The notes beneath the pieces are model-generated. The model was not told where the DNA came from, ran no database searches, and saw only the letters and a program-made list of their open reading frames with translations. A DNA stretch of 64,000 bases, from the NCBI GenBank assembly GCA_017645305.1, contig JAGCPD010000073.1:62001-126000 (forward strand). Reading direction: 5' to 3'. The translations under genes and the position numbers were made by a program. The DNA comes from Bacteroidaceae bacterium. GTDB lineage: Bacteria; Bacteroidota; Bacteroidia; Bacteroidales; Bacteroidaceae. Positions 9,547-18,401 of this stretch are shown piece by piece. The first letter of the stretch is position 1. Every line of letters starts with the position of its first letter.

Positions 9547-11292
9547 ATGAAAAAAACAGATAAATCAAAATCTTCCCATCGGGGAGATCAAGAAGGGATT
9601 CTCATATCTGGTGCAGAGGCTATGATGCGTAGCCTGGAGAATCAGGGAGTGGATGTACTCTTCGGTTATCCTGGTGGAGCCATCATGCCAACGTATGATG
9701 CACTTTACGATCACAAGGACAAGTTACATCACATACTGGTACGTCATGAACAGGCTGCTGTTCATGCCGCTCAGGGCTATGCCCGTGTAAGTGGGAAAGT
9801 AGGATGTGCCATTGTTACCAGCGGCCCTGGGGCTATGAACACTATTACGGGTGTGGCTGATGCCTTGATGGACTCTACACCTTTAGTCGTTATCTGCGGA
9901 CAGGTGGGTGCTGCCATGCTGGGAACAGATGCTTTCCAGGAAGTGGATGTGGTGGGTGTTACACAGCCTATCACCAAGTGGAACTATCAAATTCGCCGTG
10001 CAGAGGATATTGCGTGGGCTGTAGCCCGTGCTTTCTTTATTGCCAGCAGCGGAAGACCCGGTCCTGTGGTGCTGGATTTTACTAAGAATGCACAGACGGC
10101 CATGATAGAATATCAGCCTCAGACCATCGATTTCATCCGTAGCTATAACCCTAATCCTCAACCCGCAGAAGGCGCTATTGAGAAGGCCGCTCAGATGATT
10201 AATGATAGCGTGAAGCCATTTATGCTGGTGGGGCAGGGCGTGGAATTGGCTGGTGCCAACAAGGAACTGCTGACACTATGTGAGAAAGCACAGATTCCCT
10301 TCGGGACGACTTTCCTGGGACTTTCCGCAGCACCTTCAGACCATCCGCTAAATATGGGACGTTTGGGTATGCATGGCAACTTGGCACCCAATGTGATGAC
10401 CAACCAGTGTGACTTGCTCATTGCCGTTGGTATGCGCTTTGACGACCGTGTGACGGGTAATCTGAAGAACTATGCCAAGCAGGCTAAGATTATCCACTTG
10501 GAGATAGACCCCAGCGAGGTGGACAAGAACGTTAAGGTGGACTTGGCTGTCTTGGGTAACTGCAAACAGACATTGCCTGCTATCACAAAGTTAGTGGATA
10601 AGGCAAAGCACCAGTCTTGGATTGACGGTTTTAAGCCATACGACGAGAAAGAGTATAATAAGGTAATAGAACCTGCATTGAATCCTACGGAAGGACCTCT
10701 GTTGATGGGTGAGGTAGTTCGCAAGGTGAGCGATGCTGCCAACAGCGAGGCAATCATGGTAACGGATGTGGGACAGAACCAGATGTTCGGCTGTCGTTAC
10801 TTCAGGTTTACAAAGCCCCGCTCTGTAGTCACAAGTGGTGGATGTGGAACTATGGGCTTTGGTATTCCTGCTGCCATAGGTGCTACCTTTGGCGCTCCTG
10901 ACAGAACTGTGTGTATGTTCTGTGGTGACGGTGGATTCCAGATGACCATTCAGGAATTGGGAACCATTATGGAGCAACGATGTCCCGTTAAGATGATTCT
11001 GCTGAATAATAATTATCTGGGTAACGTTCGCCAGTGGCAGTATATGTTCTTTAACAAGCGTTACTCCTTTACTCCTATGTTGAATCCTGATTACGAGAAG
11101 ATTGCTGCTGGCTATGGCATTCCTTGTAAGACTGTTATTGACAGAAAGGATTTGGATGCTGCCATTCAGGAGATGCTGAAGACGGATGGTCCGTATATCT
11201 TGCAGTGTGCAGTGAAAGAGGAAGATAATGTTCTGCCAATGACACCTCCAGGAGGTAATGTTGATGAAATGCTGCTTGAGATTAATTCATAA
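9547..11292 (+). CDS. ilvB: Acetolactate synthase, large (catalytic) subunit
   Basis: 581 residues with the three thiamine-diphosphate enzyme domains. The N-terminal PYR domain carries the catalytic Glu in VRHEQAAVHAAQGYAR. A central domain follows. The C-terminal PP domain has the ThDP/Mg motif starting GDGG and ending at NNNYLG. It condenses pyruvate with pyruvate or 2-oxobutyrate, the first common step of valine and isoleucine synthesis. It starts 3 bases after ilvD and ends directly at a heptad-repeat stretch that separates it from the regulatory-subunit gene. The first 20 residues are Lys/Ser-rich and probably disordered. Confidence 0.96.
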   Translation: MKKTDKSKSSHRGDQEGILISGAEAMMRSLENQGVDVLFGYPGGAIMPTYDALYDHKDKLHHILVRHEQAAVHAAQGYARVSGKVGCAIVTSGPGAMNTITGVADALMDSTPLVVICGQVGAAMLGTDAFQEVDVVGVTQPITKWNYQIRRAEDIAWAVARAFFIASSGRPGPVVLDFTKNAQTAMIEYQPQTIDFIRSYNPNPQPAEGAIEKAAQMINDSVKPFMLVGQGVELAGANKELLTLCEKAQIPFGTTFLGLSAAPSDHPLNMGRLGMHGNLAPNVMTNQCDLLIAVGMRFDDRVTGNLKNYAKQAKIIHLEIDPSEVDKNVKVDLAVLGNCKQTLPAITKLVDKAKHQSWIDGFKPYDEKEYNKVIEPALNPTEGPLLMGEVVRKVSDAANSEAIMVTDVGQNQMFGCRYFRFTKPRSVVTSGGCGTMGFGIPAAIGATFGAPDRTVCMFCGDGGFQMTIQELGTIMEQRCPVKMILLNNNYLGNVRQWQYMFFNKRYSFTPMLNPDYEKIAAGYGIPCKTVIDRKDLDAAIQEMLKTDGPYILQCAVKEEDNVLPMTPPGGNVDEMLLEINS

Positions 11293-11319
11293 TTGTTAAT
11301 TCATAATTCAAAATTAATT

Positions 11320-12135
11320 GTGAAATCAGAAAAAAAATACAAGGCGGCTGAGTGTGGCGACTGCAATACATGCGGAAAGTGTGACGAACAGAATGTGGCG
11401 GAATCATTTGATGCTGCTGTCAGGGCTGCTGCTTCTGTTGACCGTGATTCATACGAGAAGAATCTGGCTCGTCAGCGTCAGGCTACATTGGCAGATGATG
11501 TAAAGAGCGACGGACAGTACGAAACCTTCACCCGAAATGCTGTAGCACGCAGGTCAACCGCTGGTAAGGAGGGGTCTTTGCTGAATCATAAAGGACTTAC
11601 CCTTTATACACTGATAATATATTCCGAGAACTATGCAGGTGTGCTGAATCAGATTACGGCAGTCTTTACACGCCGTCAGGTAAATATAGAATCATTGAAT
11701 GTATGTTCATCCAGTACCCCTGGTGTGCATAAATACACCATTACCTGTTTCTGTAAGCAGGAAATGGCCGAAATGTTATGCAAGCAGATAGAGAAGAAAA
11801 TTGATGTCCTGCAGGCCAACTGCTTCTTGGAGGATGAGATTTTCATTTTGGAGACTTCTTTGCTGAAACTTTCTACTCCCATTGTGTTGGCTAACCCCGA
11901 GATTTCTCGCATTGTACGTAGGTTCGATGCCCGTATAGTGGAGGTTAATCCCACTTACACTACTGTAGAGAAAACGGGTGTGACAAGTGATGTGCTGGAG
12001 CACTTTAAGTGCCTGGATGATCTTGGCTGTGTGCTTCAGTTTGTCCGTTCAGGACGTATTGCCATAACCAAGTCGTGCGTAGAACGTCTTGACCAGTATA
12101 TTGCTAAGCGTGAGGAAGAAAGGGATAACGCATGA
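11320..12135 (+). CDS. ilvN: Acetolactate synthase, small (regulatory) subunit with Cys4 extension
   Basis: 271 residues from a GTG at 11320. The ACT regulatory domain (LTLYTLIIYSENYAGVLNQI onward, about residue 92) and the C-terminal ALS_ss domain are normal and should bind valine and control the large subunit. The protein carries about 90 extra N-terminal residues, including cysteines at 12, 15, 18 and 21 spaced C-x2-C-x2-C-x2-C (AECGDCNTCGKC). This pattern suggests a bound metal or Fe-S cluster; bacterial IlvN proteins are normally 160-190 residues without it. The alternative start, TTG at 11293, lies inside heptad repeats directly after the ilvB stop and is less likely. The 3' end overlaps the thioesterase by ATGA. 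Confidence 0.9.
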   Translation: MKSEKKYKAAECGDCNTCGKCDEQNVAESFDAAVRAAASVDRDSYEKNLARQRQATLADDVKSDGQYETFTRNAVARRSTAGKEGSLLNHKGLTLYTLIIYSENYAGVLNQITAVFTRRQVNIESLNVCSSSTPGVHKYTITCFCKQEMAEMLCKQIEKKIDVLQANCFLEDEIFILETSLLKLSTPIVLANPEISRIVRRFDARIVEVNPTYTTVEKTGVTSDVLEHFKCLDDLGCVLQFVRSGRIAITKSCVERLDQYIAKREEERDNA

Positions 12136-12884
12136 ACGTGCTTGAGAAGTCAGACACTCATCCTTTCTATGTTGAGCCTTTCCATGTGGATTTCACGGGG
12201 CGCATTTTTATGGGCATCCTGGGAAATCATCTACTGAATGCTGCGGGCAACCACAGTCAGAAAAGAGGGTGGGGCATAGGAGCCCTCAACGAGAACCATT
12301 ATACATGGGTACTGAGCCGACTGAGTATAGAGATGGAGGAACTGCCTCGCCAGTATGAGCATGTCCAGGTGAAAACGTGGGTAGAGAGTGTGATGAAGCT
12401 CTTTACCAATCGTAATTTTGCTATTTTAAGACCAGACGGAACGGCATACGGATATGCCCGTAGCGTTTGGGCGATGATAGATATGGATTCGCGCAAGCCT
12501 TGTGACCTTTTGAGCCTCTATGATGGCGACATACTGAACTATATAGTCTCGCCCGAGGAGAATATCTGTCCCATAGCCGGACACGGCAGGTTCCGCTTTA
12601 AGGATGCTCAGCTTGTACGCACCATAGATACGTATTACAGCGATGTGGACATAAACGGTCACATCAACAGCATCAAGTACATAGAGCATATCCTGGACTT
12701 ATTCCCACGTGAGAAGTATGAAAAGCATTGCGTCCATCGCTTTGAGATAGCCTATAAGACAGAATCTTATATGGGCGACCGTCTGAATTTCTATATCCAA
12801 CCGGTTGATGAGAACGAGACAGACGTTGAAGTTAAGAAAAATGAAAGCGAAGTGGTGTGTCAGGCAAAAATATGTTTCCGTTAG
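12132..12884 (+). CDS. Acyl-ACP thioesterase
   Basis: 250 residues with the double hot-dog fold of the acyl-ACP thioesterase (FatA-like, PF01643) family. Each half is visible: residues about 10-130 starting at the segment with HVDFTGRIFMGILGNHLL, and about 155-250 with YSDVDINGHINSIKYIEHIL. The second motif contains the Asp/Asn-x-His catalytic signature (DINGHIN). It should hydrolyse acyl-ACP to free fatty acid in the cytoplasm. It overlaps ilvN by 4 bases, so translation is coupled, and lies before ilvC. A link between branched-chain precursors and branched (iso/anteiso) fatty acids is a reasonable inference from this position. Confidence 0.9.
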   Translation: MNVLEKSDTHPFYVEPFHVDFTGRIFMGILGNHLLNAAGNHSQKRGWGIGALNENHYTWVLSRLSIEMEELPRQYEHVQVKTWVESVMKLFTNRNFAILRPDGTAYGYARSVWAMIDMDSRKPCDLLSLYDGDILNYIVSPEENICPIAGHGRFRFKDAQLVRTIDTYYSDVDINGHINSIKYIEHILDLFPREKYEKHCVHRFEIAYKTESYMGDRLNFYIQPVDENETDVEVKKNESEVVCQAKICFR

Positions 12885-12906
12885 TGCATATTTCAATTAT
12901 AATTTG

Positions 12907-12914
12907 TAACTTTG
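12907..12914 (+). promoter_or_regulatory. -7 box TAACTTTG upstream of ilvC
   Basis: A good -7 element lies 48 bases before the ilvC start, so ilvC may be transcribed separately as well as from the ilvD promoter. No convincing -33 element was seen. Confidence 0.5.
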
Positions 12915-12962
12915 CACCCGAATTAGAAAATGATAATGATCCACTAAATAAACAATCAAACA

Positions 12963-14006
12963 ATGGCAAAAATGAATTTTGGCGGTGTTATTGAAGAAGT
13001 AATGACCCGCGAAGAGTTTCCTTTGGAGAAAGCTCGTGAGATTTTGAAGGATGAGACCATCGCCGTTATCGGTTATGGTGTTCAGGGTCCTGGTCAGGCT
13101 TGTAACCTGCGTGACAATGGTTTCAACGTAATCGTTGGCCAGCGTCAGGGTAAGACTTTTGAGAAGGCCGTAGCTGACGGTTGGGTTCCCGGTGAGACTT
13201 TGTTCTCAATTGAAGAAGCTGCCACTAAGGGTACTATTGTAATGTGTCTGCTCTCTGATGCAGCTGTAATGAGTGTATGGCCTACACTGAAGAAGTGCCT
13301 GCAGCCCGGTAACGCTCTTTACTTCTCTCATGGCTTTGCTATCACATGGAACGACCGCACAGGTTGTGTTCCCCAGAAGGATATTGACGTTATCATGGTT
13401 GCTCCCAAGGGTTCTGGTACATCATTGCGTACGATGTTCCTTGAGGGTCGTGGTTTGAACTCTTCATACGCTGTATATCAGGATGCTACTGGTAAGGCTT
13501 TGGAGCGTACTTTGGCTCTGGGTATCGGTATCGGTTCTGGTTATCTGTTTGAGACAACCTTCCAGCGTGAGGCTACCAGTGACTTGACTGGCGAGCGTGG
13601 TTCATTGATGGGTGCTATTCAGGGTCTGCTCTTGGCTCAGTACGAGGTATTGCGTGAGAACGGTCATACTCCCTCTGAGGCTTTCAACGAGACCGTTGAG
13701 GAGCTGACTCAGTCTTTGATGCCTCTGTTTGCTCAGAAGGGTATGGACTGGATGTACGCTAACTGCTCTACAACAGCTCAGCGTGGTGCATTGGACTGGT
13801 TCCCCCGTTTCCATGATGCCATTAAGCCCGTCATGCAGCAGCTGTATGCTTCTGTCAAGTGTGGCAACGAAGCACAAATCAGCATCGACTCAAACTCTAA
13901 GCCCGACTACCGCGTAGGTTTGGAGAAGGAACTTGCATCACTCCACGACAGTGAGATGTGGCGCACAGCCGAGGTGGTTCGTAAACTTCGTCCAGAGAAC
14001 AACTAA
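12963..14006 (+). CDS. ilvC: Ketol-acid reductoisomerase
   Basis: 347 residues, class I (short) form. The N-terminal Rossmann domain has GYGVQGPGQACNLRDNG and the cofactor loop GQRQGKTFEKA. The C-terminal helical knot domain contains GERGSLMGAIQGLLLAQYEVL and the metal-binding acidic residues. It isomerises and reduces acetolactate with NAD(P)H in the valine/isoleucine pathway. It is the last gene of the ilv cluster, followed within 25 bases by a strong terminator. Codon use is strongly biased, as expected for a highly expressed gene. Confidence 0.97.
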   Translation: MAKMNFGGVIEEVMTREEFPLEKAREILKDETIAVIGYGVQGPGQACNLRDNGFNVIVGQRQGKTFEKAVADGWVPGETLFSIEEAATKGTIVMCLLSDAAVMSVWPTLKKCLQPGNALYFSHGFAITWNDRTGCVPQKDIDVIMVAPKGSGTSLRTMFLEGRGLNSSYAVYQDATGKALERTLALGIGIGSGYLFETTFQREATSDLTGERGSLMGAIQGLLLAQYEVLRENGHTPSEAFNETVEELTQSLMPLFAQKGMDWMYANCSTTAQRGALDWFPRFHDAIKPVMQQLYASVKCGNEAQISIDSNSKPDYRVGLEKELASLHDSEMWRTAEVVRKLRPENN

Positions 14007-14030
14007 CAACTTCTCTGGAAGATATAAATA

Positions 14031-14068
14031 AAGAAGAGGGGGCAACCAATAGGCTGCCCCCTCTTCTT
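14031..14068. terminator. Strong terminator after ilvC (bidirectional)
   Basis: A perfect 14-base stem: AAGAAGAGGGGGCA (14031-14044) with TGCCCCCTCTTCTT (14055-14068) and a 10-base loop. It separates ilvC from the convergent PpiD-type gene and can act for both strands. Confidence 0.85.
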
Positions 14069-14095
14069 GTATTATTAAAAACTCAAACTTACCAA

Positions 14096-16246
14096 TTAAT
14101 AGAAGATGTAACGCTTGTCCTGAACGTCAGCCTTCAAGTACAGTTCGTTTGTGAAAGCACTGAGTGCGCGCATACTCATCTGAGCAGCCTGCTGCTTCTC
14201 TTGCTTAACATCAAACTTGCCGTCAGCTTTGGTCTGATTGAGAATTTGATAAGCGTAAACAGCACCGTTACCCTTGATGCCAGCCTTAAAGTCACCTTTC
14301 TTGGCTGTACTTACAGAACCGCTCAGAACGGGCTCACTGTTACCAACTTTGGAAATAAAGGCATTGCTTGCAAAGTTAATGTGCTTAACTGTATCTGTAA
14401 CAGCACCTTCCATCTTGGCTACGTCAGCAATGCTCTTGGCTGACTGCATTTTCTCCAGCAATTTGGCTGCCTTTTTGTCTTTCTGAACCTCACTGGTCAG
14501 GTAAGCCTTGACTTGTTCGTCATCCCATTCCATGTAGCCTTTCTTGTGGATACCTGTGAGCATAACAACAAGCAGATGGTCATTATCGCCGCACTCGTAG
14601 AGAGGAGATACGTCACCAACCTTGGTGTCCTCGTCGAAAATCCAGCGGAGTGTCTCGCGGGTACTGTGTACACCTGCTACGGTATGTTCGGTGCTACTCA
14701 TGGTGCGGTTCAGAACCGTATATCCTGATTTTGTTGCATTGGCCTCTATGTCCTCAGTCTTTGGATTGCCAGCAAGGAAACTGCTGAAGTCTTTAAATGC
14801 TTTATTGTATGTATCCTTGCTGAAGTCAATTGCACGCTTGATAACAGCAACGTCATATTTGTTAATCATATTGCGTTTATCTGTAATCTGGGCAATGATT
14901 ATACCTTGTCCCTCCAATACAATCTTGTTGTTTGAACCAACGCTTGCAGTAGAAAGAGTGTTGATGAACTTGCGGTTGTTCTCGTCCAATACCTGACCTT
15001 CGTACTGAGCACTTGTAATCCAAGTCTTCTCGGCAGGTTGGTTGTACTTCTTTGCAATGGAATCAAAGCTTTCGCCGGCAGCCAAAGCATTCATGATAGA
15101 ATCAGCTGTCTTCTCGATAGATTCCATATCTTTGCCAGGAGCAGCAATCTGACGAACCTCGACAGAGTCTGGACGGCTTACCTTTTCAATAAGGCGAACA
15201 ATGTTGATGGTATTGTCATGCTCGTGAACGAAAGGCCCAACCTGGGAGCCTGCGCTCATGGAATCCAATAGTTCTGCAATGTCATGGGGCAGTGTTTTGC
15301 TGCTGATAGGCAGAGCACTGTAAGAAATCTGGCTTGCAGCTTCGCGAACAGTCTTTGCAGGATCAGCACCTTCGCTTAAAGCCTGGGCATAGCCTTCCAT
15401 CTCTTTCTGTAGGGCATCCTTGTCAGCCTGACTAGCTACAACAGCGATGTCAATGTATTTGATATCGCGGGTCTCCTGAGTGGTGCGGAAGAGTTCCTTC
15501 TTTTCGTTATACTTAGCTTTCAAGTCGGCATCCTCAACGGTGATGTCAGCATCCTTAATGCTGGTGTAAGGGAGGGCAGCCAAAAGAATTTCATTTTCAT
15601 TGATTCGGCCCTCGTAGTTTGCTTTAGCTGCAATGCGGTTGCTGATGATGGTACCGGCAAGTAATGCTTGATATTTCTGAGCCAGTGTCTGCTGACGGAT
15701 GGTTTTCTCGATAAACTTCCAATAGTTATACATCTGCATGTACTGCTCTTTAATATCATTTCCCATCTCAGTGCTGTTCATGACCTCGTCCTTCTGACTT
15801 AGGAACTGCTTGAGCTGGTTAACATCAAAAGCGTTCTGCTGGTTGCGGAAAGGTGTCTGTGCAAGCATGGGATTCTTTCCGGCATTAATGATGGTTTGTA
15901 GTTCTGCATCGGTAACGGTCAGGCCAAGTTTTGCGCATTCATGCTCAATAATCTGCTGGTTTACATAGGTCTGCCAAACCTGATCGCGGATGGAAGACAG
16001 TTGCTCGTCACTTAGTGAACTCAGTCCGTTGGTAAACTTGATAACGTCTGTGTACTCGTCAACCAATGCGTTAAATTCTTGCACGTTGACATTTTCGCCA
16101 TATATTTTACCGATTCTCTGGTGTCTCTCTGTTTGAGTATATGAGAGAGAACGTACAAATTCCTCGGCAATGAAGGCGAACAGGGCGAGACCTACAATAC
16201 CAATGAGAATCTTACCCCTGTTACGGATTTTTTGTAATGTTGCCAT
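14096..16246 (-). CDS. PpiD/SurA-type periplasmic folding factor
   Basis: 716 residues. One N-terminal membrane helix (about residues 12-30, ILIGIVGLALFAFIAEEFV) anchors a large periplasmic part. A SurA-like N-terminal domain (about 40-190) is followed by one parvulin-like rotamase domain (about 340-450, including RPDSVEVRQIAAPGKDMESIE) and a long C-terminal region. This is the PpiD layout (SurA_N_3 plus rotamase). It probably helps fold proteins leaving the Sec translocon or outer-membrane proteins. It is the last gene of the minus-strand envelope cluster but also has its own promoter (-7 at 16291-16298). Confidence 0.88.
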   Translation of the reverse strand: MATLQKIRNRGKILIGIVGLALFAFIAEEFVRSLSYTQTERHQRIGKIYGENVNVQEFNALVDEYTDVIKFTNGLSSLSDEQLSSIRDQVWQTYVNQQIIEHECAKLGLTVTDAELQTIINAGKNPMLAQTPFRNQQNAFDVNQLKQFLSQKDEVMNSTEMGNDIKEQYMQMYNYWKFIEKTIRQQTLAQKYQALLAGTIISNRIAAKANYEGRINENEILLAALPYTSIKDADITVEDADLKAKYNEKKELFRTTQETRDIKYIDIAVVASQADKDALQKEMEGYAQALSEGADPAKTVREAASQISYSALPISSKTLPHDIAELLDSMSAGSQVGPFVHEHDNTINIVRLIEKVSRPDSVEVRQIAAPGKDMESIEKTADSIMNALAAGESFDSIAKKYNQPAEKTWITSAQYEGQVLDENNRKFINTLSTASVGSNNKIVLEGQGIIIAQITDKRNMINKYDVAVIKRAIDFSKDTYNKAFKDFSSFLAGNPKTEDIEANATKSGYTVLNRTMSSTEHTVAGVHSTRETLRWIFDEDTKVGDVSPLYECGDNDHLLVVMLTGIHKKGYMEWDDEQVKAYLTSEVQKDKKAAKLLEKMQSAKSIADVAKMEGAVTDTVKHINFASNAFISKVGNSEPVLSGSVSTAKKGDFKAGIKGNGAVYAYQILNQTKADGKFDVKQEKQQAAQMSMRALSAFTNELYLKADVQDKRYIFY

Positions 16247-16290
16247 TTGTTTTTTTGTTATTTTTTGTTGTTATTTTCACATTTAGCGCA

Positions 16291-16298
16291 CAAAGGTA
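16291..16298 (-). promoter_or_regulatory. -7 box TACCTTTG for the PpiD-type gene
   Basis: CAAAGGTA on the plus strand reads TACCTTTG on the minus strand, about 45 bases before the start codon. No clear -33 element was found. Confidence 0.55.
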
Positions 16299-16344
16299 TG
16301 AAAAAAAATCCATACCTATCTTATTTAATATGGAAAAAGTGATG

Positions 16345-17646
16345 TTAAGTTAGAACTTTCAGCCTGACAAGCTCAATCTTGGTGGTAGTGTTTTGTAGTA
16401 TTTTGAACTCATAGTGATTGAATTTCACGATTTCGTTCAGTTTGGGGAAACTTTGATACTCATGAAGAATCAATCCTCCTACAGTCAGATATTCGTCACT
16501 TTCTGGCAGGTCAAGGCCCAACAGCTCATTGGCCTTTGCTATCTCTATGCGGGCAGAGAGCAGATACTCATTGTTTCCCAAGTCACGGGCAACGTAGTTT
16601 GTGCTGTCATGCTCGTCTTCAATTTCTCCAAAAATTTCTTCTACCAGGTCTTCCAGTGTAACAATTCCGCTTGTGCCACCAAACTCGTCAACTATTACGG
16701 CTATGGATTTCTTCTGGGTGGTAAACATACTTAGGAGCTTTTGGGCATTCATTGTTTCAGGCACGATGGGGATTTCCTTGATGCTTTTTCTCCAATCGTC
16801 TTCTTCTTTCAACCTGAACATTTCAGCAGTATGAATGTAGCCGGTAATATTATCGATGTCGCCTTTGTAAACAATAATTTTAGAGTGTCCGCTCTCGATG
16901 AAATGTCCTCTTAGTATTCGTAGTTCCGTATCTTCATCTACTGCATCTATTTCTGTGCGTGGAACGATGCAGTCCCGGACTTTTACATTACTGAATCCCA
17001 GCGCATTTTGGAATATTTTTATTTCTTCCTCAATTGCTTTCTCGTCTTCTATGTTTTCTATATTGCTTTGGATAAGGTAGTCCAGGTCAACCTTCGTAAA
17101 CGTTTTCTCTTTCTCGGCTTTTTTAACTTTTTGTCCCATTATTCTCAGCAATAGTTTGCTGATGCTTGAGGTAAACTTACTGATAGGCCATAAAATAATG
17201 TAAAAGGTATATGCTGGAACGGCAAAAACATTCATCATTCTGTTTGGGTTCAGCTTGAAAAGTGTCTTGGGCAGGAATTCACCTGTCACCAAAACAACTA
17301 ATGTGCTTAGGATGGTTTGAATAAGAAGGCAAAACACCTCGTTGGGACAATCGCCAAATGTCTGATGTACTCCCAGAGGTATGAGGATGAATTTGTTGAT
17401 GAGCCTTGCCATCAGTATTCCGTATATAACTAAGGCAATGTTGTTTCCTACCAGCAGGGTAGAGATAAAGTTGTTGGGATGCCGGTAAAATGTGTCGATA
17501 AGTCGGGATGTGAAGCCCCTTTGCTCGCGTTCCATTTCAAAGCGCAGTTTGCTGCTCGAAATAAAGGCAATCTCCATTCCCGAGAAGAAAGCAGAGAAAA
17601 GCAGTGCAATCAGGGTTTCTATGATAAGGGTACTTTCTGTGTACAT
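16345..17646 (-). CDS. CNNM/CBS/CorC_HlyC membrane protein
   Basis: 433 residues. The N-terminal CNNM (DUF21) domain has about four membrane segments (residues 8-30, 65-90, 105-125, 140-165; motif SAFFSGMEIAF). A CBS pair follows (about 205-325, with VPRTEIDAVDED and IVDEFGGTSGIVTLEDLVEEIFGEI), then a C-terminal CorC_HlyC domain (about 345-430). The family is linked to Mg2+/Co2+ resistance or efflux and includes the Bacteroidetes GldE-like proteins; the name hemolysin is historical. It is 31 bases downstream of lptC in the same envelope cluster. The start ATG (17644-17646) leaves a normal hydrophobic N-terminus. Confidence 0.9.
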   Translation of the reverse strand: MYTESTLIIETLIALLFSAFFSGMEIAFISSSKLRFEMEREQRGFTSRLIDTFYRHPNNFISTLLVGNNIALVIYGILMARLINKFILIPLGVHQTFGDCPNEVFCLLIQTILSTLVVLVTGEFLPKTLFKLNPNRMMNVFAVPAYTFYIILWPISKFTSSISKLLLRIMGQKVKKAEKEKTFTKVDLDYLIQSNIENIEDEKAIEEEIKIFQNALGFSNVKVRDCIVPRTEIDAVDEDTELRILRGHFIESGHSKIIVYKGDIDNITGYIHTAEMFRLKEEDDWRKSIKEIPIVPETMNAQKLLSMFTTQKKSIAVIVDEFGGTSGIVTLEDLVEEIFGEIEDEHDSTNYVARDLGNNEYLLSARIEIAKANELLGLDLPESDEYLTVGGLILHEYQSFPKLNEIVKFNHYEFKILQNTTTKIELVRLKVLT

Positions 17647-17677
17647 CTTTATAATTTACTTTTGGAGCTGGGTTAAT

Positions 17678-18385
17678 TTATTCTTGTGGTAATTTTTTTT
17701 CCGGAATTGGCTGGAATTTCATCTGTTTAGTATAAGGCTTCTGCTGTTTTATAGTTGCAACAGAATCCTGCGTTTTTTTGTTTTCATTCCCGTCCCCGTT
17801 TTCGTTTTGGTTTTCGTTTTGGTTTTCGTCCTCGTTAAAGGGGAAGACACCTATGGAATTGTTTACATAGTATTGTGTCATTTGTTCGTTGCTATGGAAT
17901 TCTGTTCCTTCCAGTTCCCGTTCTGGTGTCACAATGTGCATGTATTTGTAACTCCACATTTCATGTTTGTTCAAATCCCAGAAGAGTTCTTCTGTGCGGA
18001 ACACATCACCTTTGATATTTCTAACCGTTACACGTCCTCTAAGTTCCCATAAAAATTGTTCATGAAGGTAGGCTGTGTCAGATTGCACGTATAGGTCAAC
18101 GTGAAAATTCTCGTCATAGCGTTCCATCAGCAACCCTTTATAAAAATTCCATGTGGGTGCTTTTCCATCTATGCCGTTCAGGATATCCCATTCCTCTGCC
18201 ACCATGTGATATCTCATGACACCAGAGTCAGAAATAAAAGTATTTACGCCTTTTACATGCATGAAAAGGAGTGAATCGGAAGCGTTAGCAGCCTCCGCAA
18301 CATGTTCCATTCTCGAAGTGCATGAGAAAGTGATGACGATGGCAGTTGTCAGACTGCATAGAATTATGATTCTACGTAAGTTCAA
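17678..18385 (-). CDS. lptC: LPS-export lipoprotein LptC
   Basis: 235 residues from a TTG at 18385. This start gives a 21-residue signal ending in a lipobox (VITFSC) and avoids overlap with the preceding gene; an upstream TTG at 18424 would overlap that gene by 23 bases. The body is a LptC/OstA-like beta-jellyroll (SDSGVMRYHMVAEEWDI through ELEGTEFHS), which carries lipopolysaccharide across the periplasm between LptB2FG and LptA. Residues near 195-215 are a low-complexity run of Asn/Glu/Gln (NENQ units) encoded by 12-base tandem repeats at about 17798-17835. The neighbours are also envelope genes. Confidence 0.8.
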   Translation of the reverse strand: MNLRRIIILCSLTTAIVITFSCTSRMEHVAEAANASDSLLFMHVKGVNTFISDSGVMRYHMVAEEWDILNGIDGKAPTWNFYKGLLMERYDENFHVDLYVQSDTAYLHEQFLWELRGRVTVRNIKGDVFRTEELFWDLNKHEMWSYKYMHIVTPERELEGTEFHSNEQMTQYYVNNSIGVFPFNEDENQNENQNENGDGNENKKTQDSVATIKQQKPYTKQMKFQPIPEKKLPQE

Positions 18386-18401
18386 AATCAGTTGTCCTAA
18401 A

